Part shown: piece after piece, positions 48,401 to 52,183 of the stretch
Layout: each line of letters starts with the position of its first letter
Numbering within the stretch: the stretch's first letter is position 1
NCBI RefSeq assembly: GCF_001522865.1
Contig: NZ_LOWB01000116.1
Coordinates: 473,502-537,501 of the forward strand
Length of the DNA stretch: 64,000 nucleotides
Direction of reading: 5' to 3'
Origin: Burkholderia sp. TSV86
Lineage (GTDB): Bacteria > Pseudomonadota > Gammaproteobacteria > Burkholderiales > Burkholderiaceae
The notes under the pieces: model-generated
What the model saw: the letters and a program-made list of their open reading frames with translations, nothing else
The model's database searches: none
Told to the model about the DNA's origin: nothing
Translations under genes and position numbers: made by a program

Positions 48401-48503
48401 GTGCCGGCGCATCTACTCGAGTGCGGCCGGGGCCGATGCGCCGCGCACGGCCGAGCCGGGCGCCGCGCCCGCCGAAGGCGTGCATGAAACCGCGCACGCA
48501 TGA
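33408..48503 (+). CDS. Trans-AT polyketide synthase 3, with thioesterase; probably two genes fused by a frameshift
   Basis: As it stands the frame is open for 5031 codons. Up to about residue 3320: the linker that belongs after KS6 of the preceding protein; DH (HRVNGRSILP near 192, DSALQ); an APT/APA repeat linker; ACP (near 553); KS7 (about 680, HGTGT intact); DH (HRIDGERLLP near 1329); KR (about 1825); a degenerate methyltransferase remnant (about 2085-2250); ACP (near 2345); KS8 (about 2454); and DH (HRIHGRALLP near 3095, DGALQ). The frame then slips near 43,365, and about 60 out-of-frame residues follow. From 43,554 sense resumes: KR (AGGLGGLG, YAAGN), ACP, KS9 lacking its first catalytic His, an ACP-like domain and a thioesterase (GYSLGG near nt 47,780; late His in RCHML). 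There is no AT. The final TE would release the product by hydrolysis or cyclisation. The 5' end overlaps the previous gene by 11 bases. Confidence 0.9.
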   Translation: MLNDIADREPRLVLLSAVEADTLPVMAEQLRAHLTHTRSLALDDIAHTLQVGREALPVRVAICATSLDALCAQLRAFAAAPDAAHPGIVRGVARDAGALEWDVERCRRASAAELAAAWAGGAVIPWARLGATGGAKRVSLPGYPFERRRHWAAASLSGTPPARGAASDEPGPIDAAYECRLDAGAFYLRDHRVNGRSILPGVMYLELFGRALRAIGRPIPPLVLRDVVWLQPAWAGANGITVRVRVQPAAGGGLLELVSDGPAGTSVVHGRGEAAEPRGEPAREPVDLAALRARAKRELNGADCYPRLAEAGFEYGAGHQCIERLWAGSDGVLAELRNPRMPADEPFVVHPGLFDSALQAAFGLDILDVEHPAAAVPFSLERFELAAPVPDGPLWAWGRYRAGTAAGVVRRIDVDLIDARGRAVALLHGLAVRTLPREAAADDAGASMPGDGAAFGTPSRPAAAEPIGRAPTVQTAPTAPTAPTAPTAPTAPTAPAAPAAPAAPAAPALPAASPSSPDAGLRERALAFFRDRFARILRLHDGTLDEHAQLEQYGIDSLMIIRLTDDLEQTFGRLSKTLFFEHQTLGELVDYFVSVHAQRLGDAIAAERQSMAGPADEADAADLRVPSAQPEPRDASAVLDACALPDAPRAGPQPALPAASAAAPAPALSGAADASDDDIAIIGLAGRYPGARDMDEFWARLSGGCDMIREIPPERWDHARFYDPERNKIGKTYCRHGGFIDDVDKFDPLFFGISPREAVGMEPQERLFVECAYEAMQDAGYTRASLPGAPGGGKGRHVGVFVGVMYEEYPLFGAESAARGQPFAVPGHPASIANRVSYLFNLQGPSLALDTMCSSSLTALHLACRSIRDGECAMAIAGGVNVSIHPNKYLMLGQGGFASAKGRCESFGEGGEGYVPGEGVGAVLLKRKRDAIADGDQIYGIVRASALNHGGKTNGYTVPNPAAQAAVIAGALAKAGIAPRAVSYIEAHGTGTALGDPIEIAGLARAFGGDAQDRQFCAIGSVKSNIGHCESAAGIAGISKVLLQMRHRQLAPSLHADTLNPNIDFEHSPFRVQRKLAPWPRPVVPVHGVDTELPRIAGISSFGAGGANAHVLIEEYVEPRAELVEQARAPQPVAIIVSAKTPAALRQSAERLLLAVRRNGWRDAQLPRIAYTLQTGREAMSERLGLITSSLDDLGARLAAYVAGDAAAANVRTGKARAAHAEQPRISPRDGLDAALSAWVDGAQIDWLAGYDEPRPRKIGLPAYPFARERYWVTDLIEQSGGAAPDAHAPDAVRLGWLHPLLHANTSRVGLQRFSSRFDGREFVLDDHRIDGERLLPAAAFIEMFAAAAASSGMRPTGTRALQLANLAWLQPAWQRDAALSLDIEVRGEPGADAWALRCVDGDDAQRQYAQASASLVDARARRHDLAALSAACGQEVSGDALYQRYRGAGYGYGAAFQSIVALRAADDHALARLEVEAAQTAALVTPFGMPPTLLDGALQATAAFAGAGDDTRPLLPFSIERIEWRGPCERVMWALARRRDDGARVAKFDIDLCDEDGLVRVAIVGYGALRLDAPASGAPAAKTADAAAATPAAHRGGDSTASAQTYYFLPRWSEAPAAAAERTADTRLLIAAASQADLDRFATSCAHAARILLESHLDGDEIEARLARRDFDHLVWIAPSSDASPFDRAAVERAQQAGVLPVFRLVKALQHLKAAPQAFELTVVQTQAHGFPGDRFDFAQSGVHGIVGTIAKEMPRWRVRHVDIERVEDAQAGGGARLEALLAQPCDALGTLRMQRGGRWYAKQWLRAEFDARSERMPLRRNGVYVVIGGAGGIGAAWSAHAIRECDAQVVWVGRKALDAEIRARIDACTHGARAPSYYQADACDLAALDACLSAVRARFGAIHGVIHSAVVLEDSALANMDEASFRRVYCSKVDSSVNLGIALRDAPPDFLLFFSSTVVFTPPPGQANYSAGCLFQNALAARLASDLGCAVKVVDWGYWGSVGVGATPRYRAIMARNGIASIEPDDGMAALAQLFGQDVSELALLKVTDQVAYPRGLLPPDEMLQVLPHDAALADAPPELDGDFADCVMALLAQAAARMDTAPTLLDVDGRAALDTGLPERLLAHPRRCGAYVIGAVDDARAAPAAPAAARLSGLPVLRIGAASDVTRDAHAPFDLVLARIDGEAGSDTLLRRLKRLMKRGGRLLVGDGGAGHAVRDALRREGFAPRRAVDGIWLATHDGVVRIAARASDAPSSQAISHDASAVARPPEAAAPAGGQANEPGSGQTRAARIAADAHTAADVRTADGAYERLVDASLAYFKGLIAAELDIPFDRLDVDEPLDGYGIDSIYSVRLVTKLNQSFSDVSNTLFFEVQTIRGLVEHFVASHRRELEVLVGVAPVAETAAGASAVSAAQPAPALTSPASKPMPTPAATLPSPPNADDARRTASRACDIAVIGMSGRYAQADDLDEFWRNLREGRNCISEIPNDRWDWRAHFDAERGKWGKHYTKWGGFVRDIDAFDPLFFQISPTEAERMDPQARLFVEQAYASIEDAGYTPATLAPGNRVGVFVGVMNADYVNGASYWSIANRVSYLFDLKGPSLAVDTACSSSLSAIHLALESIAAGSCDCAIAGGVSLIMSPAHYMGLSTMGMLAGDDKCRAFGADAEGFVVGEGVGALVLKPLQAAVDAGDHIYGVIKASALNAGGRTSGFTVPNPAAQADVIGEAIRRSGVPASQIGYIEAHGTGTPLGDPIEIKGLADAFARAGGGASCALGSVKGNIGHCESAAGIAGVTKVLLQMQHATLLPSLHAERPNPRIDFARTPFRLQRGVEPWPRPIPTAGGAADELPRTAGVSSFGAGGANAHLVIQEYRGEPADAGGDHPGTVAIVLSARTREQLTGRAERLLERLRDEARPVPLRDLAYTLQIGREAMEHRLALTAASHEAVCSALDAFLSGRHASRVDIHVGCVDDHRASIGLLQGDDDLREAIERWFEKEKWTKLLALWVKGLHVDWARLYRGARARRVSLPSYPFAKERFWLDLGVESLHALTMRAGPPSPRSAAPLHPLLHENRSTLDGLRFTSRIDDDEPVFADHRIHGRALLPAAVQIELIRAAADAATGAAAQDVLPMRLRDLAWVEPVDADAAIELDVRLQRGDGDRLSFALTSGPKSGAPASSAAIHCQGAIETRDVLPEPRAVDLDALRRRYQPLPVTPESFYQRLAAAGMVYGPSLRTLTWAGEAPDSLLVRLSAQPAAGAGTAHARWTIDPGLLDGALQALALFDARSAAGANDSSTLAALPFATERIELYRRCCGALWAQLRRRARCGVRYRSVRRRGRGLPVDPWLVHALSRRGHAGGRGRAAGRNRDAGAVLGAGRSLNCGESSMQPKTHHLYFCHLAGQPFDALSAQFPGASCHDFSGGGHDAPDTLERLVLALHDGVRRALSEEGAPPVVQVVLDERQHALRAGTAAQLLSIRAEYPAFRGQAITVNPFETLASLASKLNANATARDSHVTLLYRGDARYALGWEEQPATDARPPWRAGHAYLIAGGLGGLGRVLVDAIGAAGLGNRVVVAGRSSLDEDGRELIERWAREGLPVSYVRADVAERAQVERLIGWTLAACGRLDGVMHCAGVIRDNLLMRKPADEFRAVLAPKARGVVNLDDASRRVPLSFFALFSSVSSVLGNAGQTDYAAGNGFMDGYARLRAQAVRDGLAHGRTVSVNWPYWRDGGMRMDDAQIERMWRDGGMRPLSTPDGLQAFYRALALDAEQLMVVAGDAARLRAAAQAARGGSVARAPAAAQWEVDAPRAADANHTADARALAAPAASAPPAARTPSMPPAARPGDARQAAIRTHLTRLVAAQLGLAEHRIRADAPLGRYGIDSVMMMKVIAELETDFGSLPKTIFFEYQTLDELADYFVEQHGDRVAARWPAANSDACSGSERGSDSGTGCASGDRAPALVSAPAPMPAPTVQATPAPTPPKLAPDARSQEPSHEPSHEPSHTPRRAAGEDDLIAIVAVAGRYPGADSVDAFWTQLARGYDGVTEVPADRWNAADYYAAAPETGKSRCKWGGFLSDVASFDPGYFGMTPREASVIDPNERLFLQIVQHLFESGGLTRRRVAERYDWRIGVFVGAMYQQYAAFDSNPVSESLTSIASYGSIANRVSHVFDLRGPSVALDTMCSSALVALHYARESLLRGECRGAIVGGVNLSLHPKKYVGLGVSGMLASTPERRSFGGGDGYLPAEGVGAVLLRPLRDALRDGDDVLAVLRSTHVVHSGGTNPYATPNLKSQVALIEENLDKAGVCATSIGYVEAAATGSALGDAVEMRALSKVFAQPGVPRAIGTVKSNIGHAEAASGMSQLTKVLLQLRHRKWLPTPPIGTPNPEIDWRGAPFSLAHTLCDWPEPVVNADGAPPLPRRAAIDSFGAGGTYAHAIVEACAIGAKPADAVVDADGAAQLIVLSAQSAHALAALARLHLDWLREPRDLTLARYARALRHERDALTHRIAFVVPDKRALLAELDAYCAGAPACVPGARFEGRGDAAPGQRLAAAPQQADRLTALAAHWATGGDVDWRDLDGTVSQPPVGLPLYPFDRVRCWVEPPATPAITAARPWIADAAAPGTACTVDALRALLAEITGLPTQDWDAERALSDYGLRSISFTLLHQALAERFGEIAFDDLRRCTSMREIGRAYASGPAPAAQRAREGAGAPGGRRYPELVALNSRMVGRPVFWIHAGIGGVEVYQTLAQHVERPFFGIQARGYLSERAPLHGLQAMAAYYCHLIVAQQPDGPYSLGGYSLGGALAYEVARQLQELGEAVDSLVMIDSLDGDAMKESAVSTKTLYLQAANMAIGAMRRDDVEQALHAMIHQDDIATDIDDDAFLDTVVKAAVARGVDASAAQLTQRIRHHAAVQAAYDPAGFDVLPLPRPDALAAYYLRNRGGEYFGPLKPYLFVRGESSRLGEADYLRGWRSALPTLSVIDVDARCHMLMLSAQPSLDQVIDACRRIYSSAAGADAPRTAEPGAAPAEGVHETAHA
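34833..34931 (+). repeat. In-frame 9-bp minisatellite before the first ACP of PKS 3
   Basis: Three GCACCGACT, three GCACCAACC and five GCACCAGCC units encode Ala-Pro-Thr (six) and Ala-Pro-Ala (five). The Ala/Pro-rich linker joins the DH to the ACP of the KS6 module. The three sub-blocks differ by single steps, a typical trace of stepwise slippage. Confidence 0.95.
43340..43380 (+). other. Apparent +1 frameshift at the end of the KS8-module DH
   Basis: Upstream of this point the PKS frame encodes a normal DH up to ALWAQLRRR. Downstream, the DH-like continuation (FDIDLYDDAGEVCLSIRGL) is in the next frame and ends at a TGA at 43534-43536, directly before an independent start at 43554. In the annotated frame the same bases give an Arg/Gly-rich sequence with no similarity to any domain. 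The slip lies in a GC-rich run (gcgccggcgcgctcggtgcggcg), where either a real indel or a sequencing error is plausible. Confidence 0.85.
43554..48503 (+). other. Probable independent PKS gene (KR-ACP / KS0-ACP-TE) inside the fused frame
   Basis: ATG at 43554 is preceded by GGGGAA (43542-43547) and comes 17 bases after the TGA that ends the corrected upstream frame. Read alone it gives 1649 residues: KR (nucleotide loop near residue 160), ACP (YGIDSVMM near 493), KS9 (TMCSSA near 794; the first catalytic His is replaced in EAAATGSALGDA), an ACP-like domain (near 1267) whose GxDS motif reads GLRS, and a type I thioesterase (GYSLGG near 1410). It would supply the KR and ACP for the KS8-DH half-module ending the preceding protein. 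Here it cannot be separated from the upstream frame because the slip removes the stop. Confidence 0.75.
45366..45401 (+). repeat. 12-bp tandem repeat before KS9
   Basis: Three units of GAGCCGTCACAC (the last ends in T) encode Glu-Pro-Ser-His repeats in the linker between an ACP and KS9. Confidence 0.9.
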
Positions 48504-48538
48504 GCGCGTCGCGACACGTTACGAAGAGGACGATTGAC

Positions 48539-49375
48539 ATGAAGGCGTACATTTTTCCCGGCCAGGGCTCGCAGAGCAAAGGCATGGGCGGCGAGCTGTT
48601 CGACGAGTTCGACCATTACACGCGGACAGCGGACGACATATTGGGCTATTTGATCAAATCGCTGTGCGTGGACGATGCACAGCGTCAATTGAACGACACC
48701 AGATATACCCAGCCCGCGCTTTTCACGGTGAACACGCTGAGCTACCTGAAGGCGCTGCAGAACGACCCGTCGCCGCCAGCGTGCGTCGCCGGACACAGTC
48801 TCGGCGAATACAGCGCGCTGCTCGCGGCGGGCGCGTTCCGCTTCGACGTCGGGCTCGCGATCGTCAAAAAGCGCGCGGAGCTGATGAGCGACGCGCCGGC
48901 GGGCGGCATGGCCGCCGTGCTGGACTGCCCGCTCGACGCGTTGAAGGGCTGCCTGCGCGACGCGGGCGTCGACGGCATCGACATCGCGAACTACAACGCC
49001 GATTCGCAGATCGTGATTGCCGGCGCGCGAACGGAGCTGGCAGCCGCATTCGCGGCGTTCGACGAACGCAACGTCCGCTATGTGCCGCTCAGGGTGAGCG
49101 CCGCGTTTCATTCGCGTCATATGGCGCCGCTCGTGGATGCGTTTCGCGCGTTCCTGCGCGGTATCGAATTCCGCCCGCTGCGGGTGCCGGTCGTGTCGAA
49201 TCTCGACGGCGCGCTGTATCGCGACGACGATCTGATCGAGAGGCTGTCCGCGCAATTGTGCGGCTCGGTGATGTGGCGCGATTCGGTATTGCGGATGCGC
49301 GCGCTCGGCGTCACGCGCTTCATCGAGGTCGGCCCCGGCGACGTGCTGACAAAACTGAACGGGAAAATCGCATGA
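48539..49375 (+). CDS. Trans-acting malonyl-CoA acyltransferase
   Basis: A discrete acyltransferase of 278 residues, of FabD/trans-AT type. It carries FPGQGSQ at residues 6-12, the nucleophile motif GHSLGEYS near 87, an Arg in KKRAELMSDA at the place of the malonate-binding Arg of FabD, and the second catalytic His in AAFHSRHM. It should load malonyl units onto every ACP of the AT-less PKSs. I chose the ATG at 48539, with GAAGAGGA upstream, because the family begins at MKAYIFPGQG. An ATG at 48500 overlapping the PKS stop codon is also in frame and would add 13 residues. It overlaps the decarboxylase gene by 4 bases. Confidence 0.93.
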   Translation: MKAYIFPGQGSQSKGMGGELFDEFDHYTRTADDILGYLIKSLCVDDAQRQLNDTRYTQPALFTVNTLSYLKALQNDPSPPACVAGHSLGEYSALLAAGAFRFDVGLAIVKKRAELMSDAPAGGMAAVLDCPLDALKGCLRDAGVDGIDIANYNADSQIVIAGARTELAAAFAAFDERNVRYVPLRVSAAFHSRHMAPLVDAFRAFLRGIEFRPLRVPVVSNLDGALYRDDDLIERLSAQLCGSVMWRDSVLRMRALGVTRFIEVGPGDVLTKLNGKIA

Positions 49376-51075
49376 GGGCCGCCCGGTTTTCTCCCGGCGC
49401 CGATGCAGGCAGCGGCGCGCACGATGAGCCGGACGGCGCGCACGAGTCCGACGCCGTGCTCAAATGGTTTGGCCCGGATCATGGCGATTTCGCGTGGCTT
49501 GAGCGGACGATCGCCGAGCATCCGGCCGCGTTTTTCGCCAGCGGCCGGTTCGGCGGAGAGGGCGCGCCCGCCGATTCCGAAGCGATCTTCTCGGCGGTCG
49601 ATCTGCCGGACAAGCCGGTGGAGGCCGGCGCGCACGCGGCGCACCTGATCGACGACGTATTCGCGCGCGTCATGCCCGTCGCGTCGCCGTCGTTCGTCGG
49701 GCACATGACGTCGGCGCTGCCGTCGTTCGTGCCGCCGCTCGCGAAGGTATTGGCCGCGCTGAACCAGAACGTCGTGAAAACAGAGACGTCCGCCGCGATG
49801 ACAGCGCTCGAACGGCAGGTGATCGGCATGCTGCACAAACTCGTGTTCAGCGGCGGCGACGCGTTTTACCACCGCTGGCTGCATAGCGGCGATCACGCGC
49901 TCGGTGTGTTCTGCTCCGGCGGAACGGTCGCGAATCTTGCCGCGCTGTGGGCGAGCCGCAACAATCTGCTGAGCGCTCGCGAAGGCTTCGCGGGCGTCAA
50001 TCGCGCCGGCATCGCGCAAGCGCTTCGCCATTACGGCTACGATGGTCTTGCCATTCTTGTGTCGGAGCGCGGGCATTATTCGCTGCGCAAGGCGGCGGAC
50101 GTGCTCGGCATCGGTCAGGATCATCTGATCGCCGTGCCGGTGGACGCCGAGCACCGCATGCGTGTCGACGCGTTGCGCGACGCCGTTCAAGACCTGCGGC
50201 GGCGCAACGTCCGTCCGATGGCGATCGTCGGCATCGCGGGCACGACGGAGACGGGCGCGATCGATCCGCTTGATGCGCTCGCCGACGTCGCGCGCGACGC
50301 GGATTGCCATTTCCACGTCGATGCGGCGTGGGGCGGCGCGACCCTGATCTCCGGCCGCCACCGTCATCGGTTCGCGGGCATCGAACGGGCCGACTCGGTC
50401 GTTATCGACGCGCACAAGCAACTCTACGTGCCGATGGGCGCGGGCATGACGCTGTTCCGGGCGCCGACCTGGACGGCCGAGATCAGTCAGCACGCCAATT
50501 ACATCGTGCGCAAGGGCTCGAAAGATCTCGGCCGCCATACGCTCGAAGGGTCGCGCGGCGCGGCATCGGTGATGCTGTATGCGAACCTGCATCTGCTCGG
50601 ACGAAGCGGATACACGCGCCTGATCGATCTCGGCATCGACAATGCGCGGTATTTCGCGTCGTTGATCGAGCAGCAAGCGGATTTCGAACTTGTCAGCGCG
50701 CCGCAGCTCAACATTCTCACCTATCGCTACGTGCCGGCGGCCGTGCGCCGCGCGCTCGTCGACGGGCCGGCGTCGTTGCGGCTGCCGGTTCACGATGCGC
50801 TCGACGCGTTGACCATCGACATCCAGCAAGCGCAACGCGACGCCGGGCGCTCGTTCGTGTCGCGCACGCGGCTCGCGTCGCCGCGGTGGCCGGAGCGGCA
50901 GATCGACGTGTTTCGCGTGGTGCTCGCGAATCCGAAGACGACGCAAGCACTGCTGGACGACGTGCTCGTCGAACAGCGCGCACTCGCGCAAGCGAGCCCG
51001 CATCTGCGCCGCCTGCTCGCGCTCGTCGATGCCGGCGCCGGTGACGGTGAAGCGCGCGACGCCGGCCGGGCATAG
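49372..51075 (+). CDS. PLP-dependent decarboxylase, PanP-like (probable aspartate 1-decarboxylase)
   Basis: A protein of 567 residues of the group II PLP decarboxylase fold. FCSGGTVANLAALW is the phosphate-binding segment, HVDAAWGG contains the cofactor Asp, and DAHKQLYVPMGAGM contains the Schiff-base Lys. The DAHKQLYVP form is what I recall from PanP, which makes beta-alanine from aspartate in bacteria lacking PanD; glutamate decarboxylases are the nearest alternative. An in-operon source of beta-alanine fits the second adenylation domain of the NRPS-PKS, whose pocket looks beta-alanine-specific. The start overlaps the acyltransferase stop (ATGA), indicating tight co-translation. Substrate specificity is inferred from motif resemblance and context only. 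Confidence 0.85.
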   Translation: MRAARFSPGADAGSGAHDEPDGAHESDAVLKWFGPDHGDFAWLERTIAEHPAAFFASGRFGGEGAPADSEAIFSAVDLPDKPVEAGAHAAHLIDDVFARVMPVASPSFVGHMTSALPSFVPPLAKVLAALNQNVVKTETSAAMTALERQVIGMLHKLVFSGGDAFYHRWLHSGDHALGVFCSGGTVANLAALWASRNNLLSAREGFAGVNRAGIAQALRHYGYDGLAILVSERGHYSLRKAADVLGIGQDHLIAVPVDAEHRMRVDALRDAVQDLRRRNVRPMAIVGIAGTTETGAIDPLDALADVARDADCHFHVDAAWGGATLISGRHRHRFAGIERADSVVIDAHKQLYVPMGAGMTLFRAPTWTAEISQHANYIVRKGSKDLGRHTLEGSRGAASVMLYANLHLLGRSGYTRLIDLGIDNARYFASLIEQQADFELVSAPQLNILTYRYVPAAVRRALVDGPASLRLPVHDALDALTIDIQQAQRDAGRSFVSRTRLASPRWPERQIDVFRVVLANPKTTQALLDDVLVEQRALAQASPHLRRLLALVDAGAGDGEARDAGRA

Positions 51076-51174
51076 CACCACGCGCGGCGGGGGCCGGGCG
51101 CGTCGGCTGTCCGTGCGGCATCGGCGGCGCGGCGATGGCGGTGGCAAATCGACGATAGGCAACGATGGAGGCAT

Positions 51175-52170
51175 ATGACAGCAGGCAAGATATTCGACGG
51201 TCGAAAGATCGTGTTCATGTACCCAGGGCAGGGCAGCCAGTATTTCCGGATGGGAAAAACGCTGTTCGAGCGCGACGACGCGTTCCGCAGCAGCCTCGCA
51301 TGGCTGAACCGGATCGTCGAGGCGGAGATCGGCGCGTCGCTGATCGACTACGTATTCGATCCGGGCAAGAATCCGGCAATGCCGTTCGACGATACGCGCT
51401 ATTCGAATCAAGCGGTGTTCTGCTTCGAATATGCGCTGACTCAGTCGCTGCTGGCGCATGGCGTGTATCCGGATTGCGTGCTGGGCGCGAGCCTGGGCGA
51501 GCTGGTTGCCGCCTGCGTTGCCGGCTCGCTGAGCCCGCGCACGTGCATCGCGATGCTCGCGGACAGCGCGCGGACGATGGCGCGCACCTGCATGCCGGGC
51601 GGCATGCTCGCGGTACTGGCGTCGCCCAGTCTGTTCGATCGCGACGCGGTGTTGGGCGGGAACGCCGAAATCGCGTCGATTTCGTTCGACCAGCATTTCG
51701 TGGTCGCGGGCACGGCGGCGGGCATGGACGTGATCGAAACCCATCTGAGTGCGCTCGGCGTCCCAACGGTACGGCTGCCGGTCGAATACGGATTCCATTC
51801 CGCGGCGATCGATCCGGCGCGCGAGAACCTGCGTAGGCGGTTTGCGGAGATCGGCGCGAGCCGGCCGATCGTTCCGCTATTTTCGTGCGAAAAGGCCGAT
51901 TTCGTCGACCGTCCGGACGCGGCACACCTGGACGCTGTGCTGCGCCGGCCGATTCAGTTCAAGCGCGCGATCGAGCGACTCGAACAGCAAGGCGATTATT
52001 GGTATGTCGACGTTAGTCTGTCCGGTACGTTGGCGACGTACTGCAAGCATCTGCTCGGCCCGTACAGCCGCTCGTCGAGCGTCGCGGTGGCGACGCCGTT
52101 TTCGCGTCACGCGTCGCTCGATCCGGCACATTGGCTCGCGGGCAAACGCATGTCGCCCGCTGCCGCATGA
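51175..52170 (+). CDS. Second trans-acyltransferase homologue, probable acyl hydrolase (PedC-type)
   Basis: A protein of 331 residues with the acyltransferase fold: YPGQGSQYFRMG at the N-terminus, nucleophile motif GASLGEL near residue 104, and a catalytic His in EYGFHSAAID. Two differences from the malonyl transferase 1.8 kb upstream stand out. His before the Ser is Ala (GASLG rather than GHSLG), and the malonate-binding Arg position is Ser (DSARTM). In trans-AT pathways a second divergent copy commonly acts as an acyl hydrolase that clears stalled chains; loading an unusual acyl unit is the alternative. GGAGG lies just before the ATG at 51175. Last gene of the operon; it ends 13 bases from the convergent kinase gene. 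Confidence 0.88.
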   Translation: MTAGKIFDGRKIVFMYPGQGSQYFRMGKTLFERDDAFRSSLAWLNRIVEAEIGASLIDYVFDPGKNPAMPFDDTRYSNQAVFCFEYALTQSLLAHGVYPDCVLGASLGELVAACVAGSLSPRTCIAMLADSARTMARTCMPGGMLAVLASPSLFDRDAVLGGNAEIASISFDQHFVVAGTAAGMDVIETHLSALGVPTVRLPVEYGFHSAAIDPARENLRRRFAEIGASRPIVPLFSCEKADFVDRPDAAHLDAVLRRPIQFKRAIERLEQQGDYWYVDVSLSGTLATYCKHLLGPYSRSSSVAVATPFSRHASLDPAHWLAGKRMSPAAA

Positions 52171-52183
52171 GCGGCGTCGTCCG

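Noticed and set aside
3282..52170. Assignment to a named Burkholderia metabolite
   Set aside because: Module order, A-domain codes and accessory genes do not clearly match any pathway I can recall, and no database search was possible.
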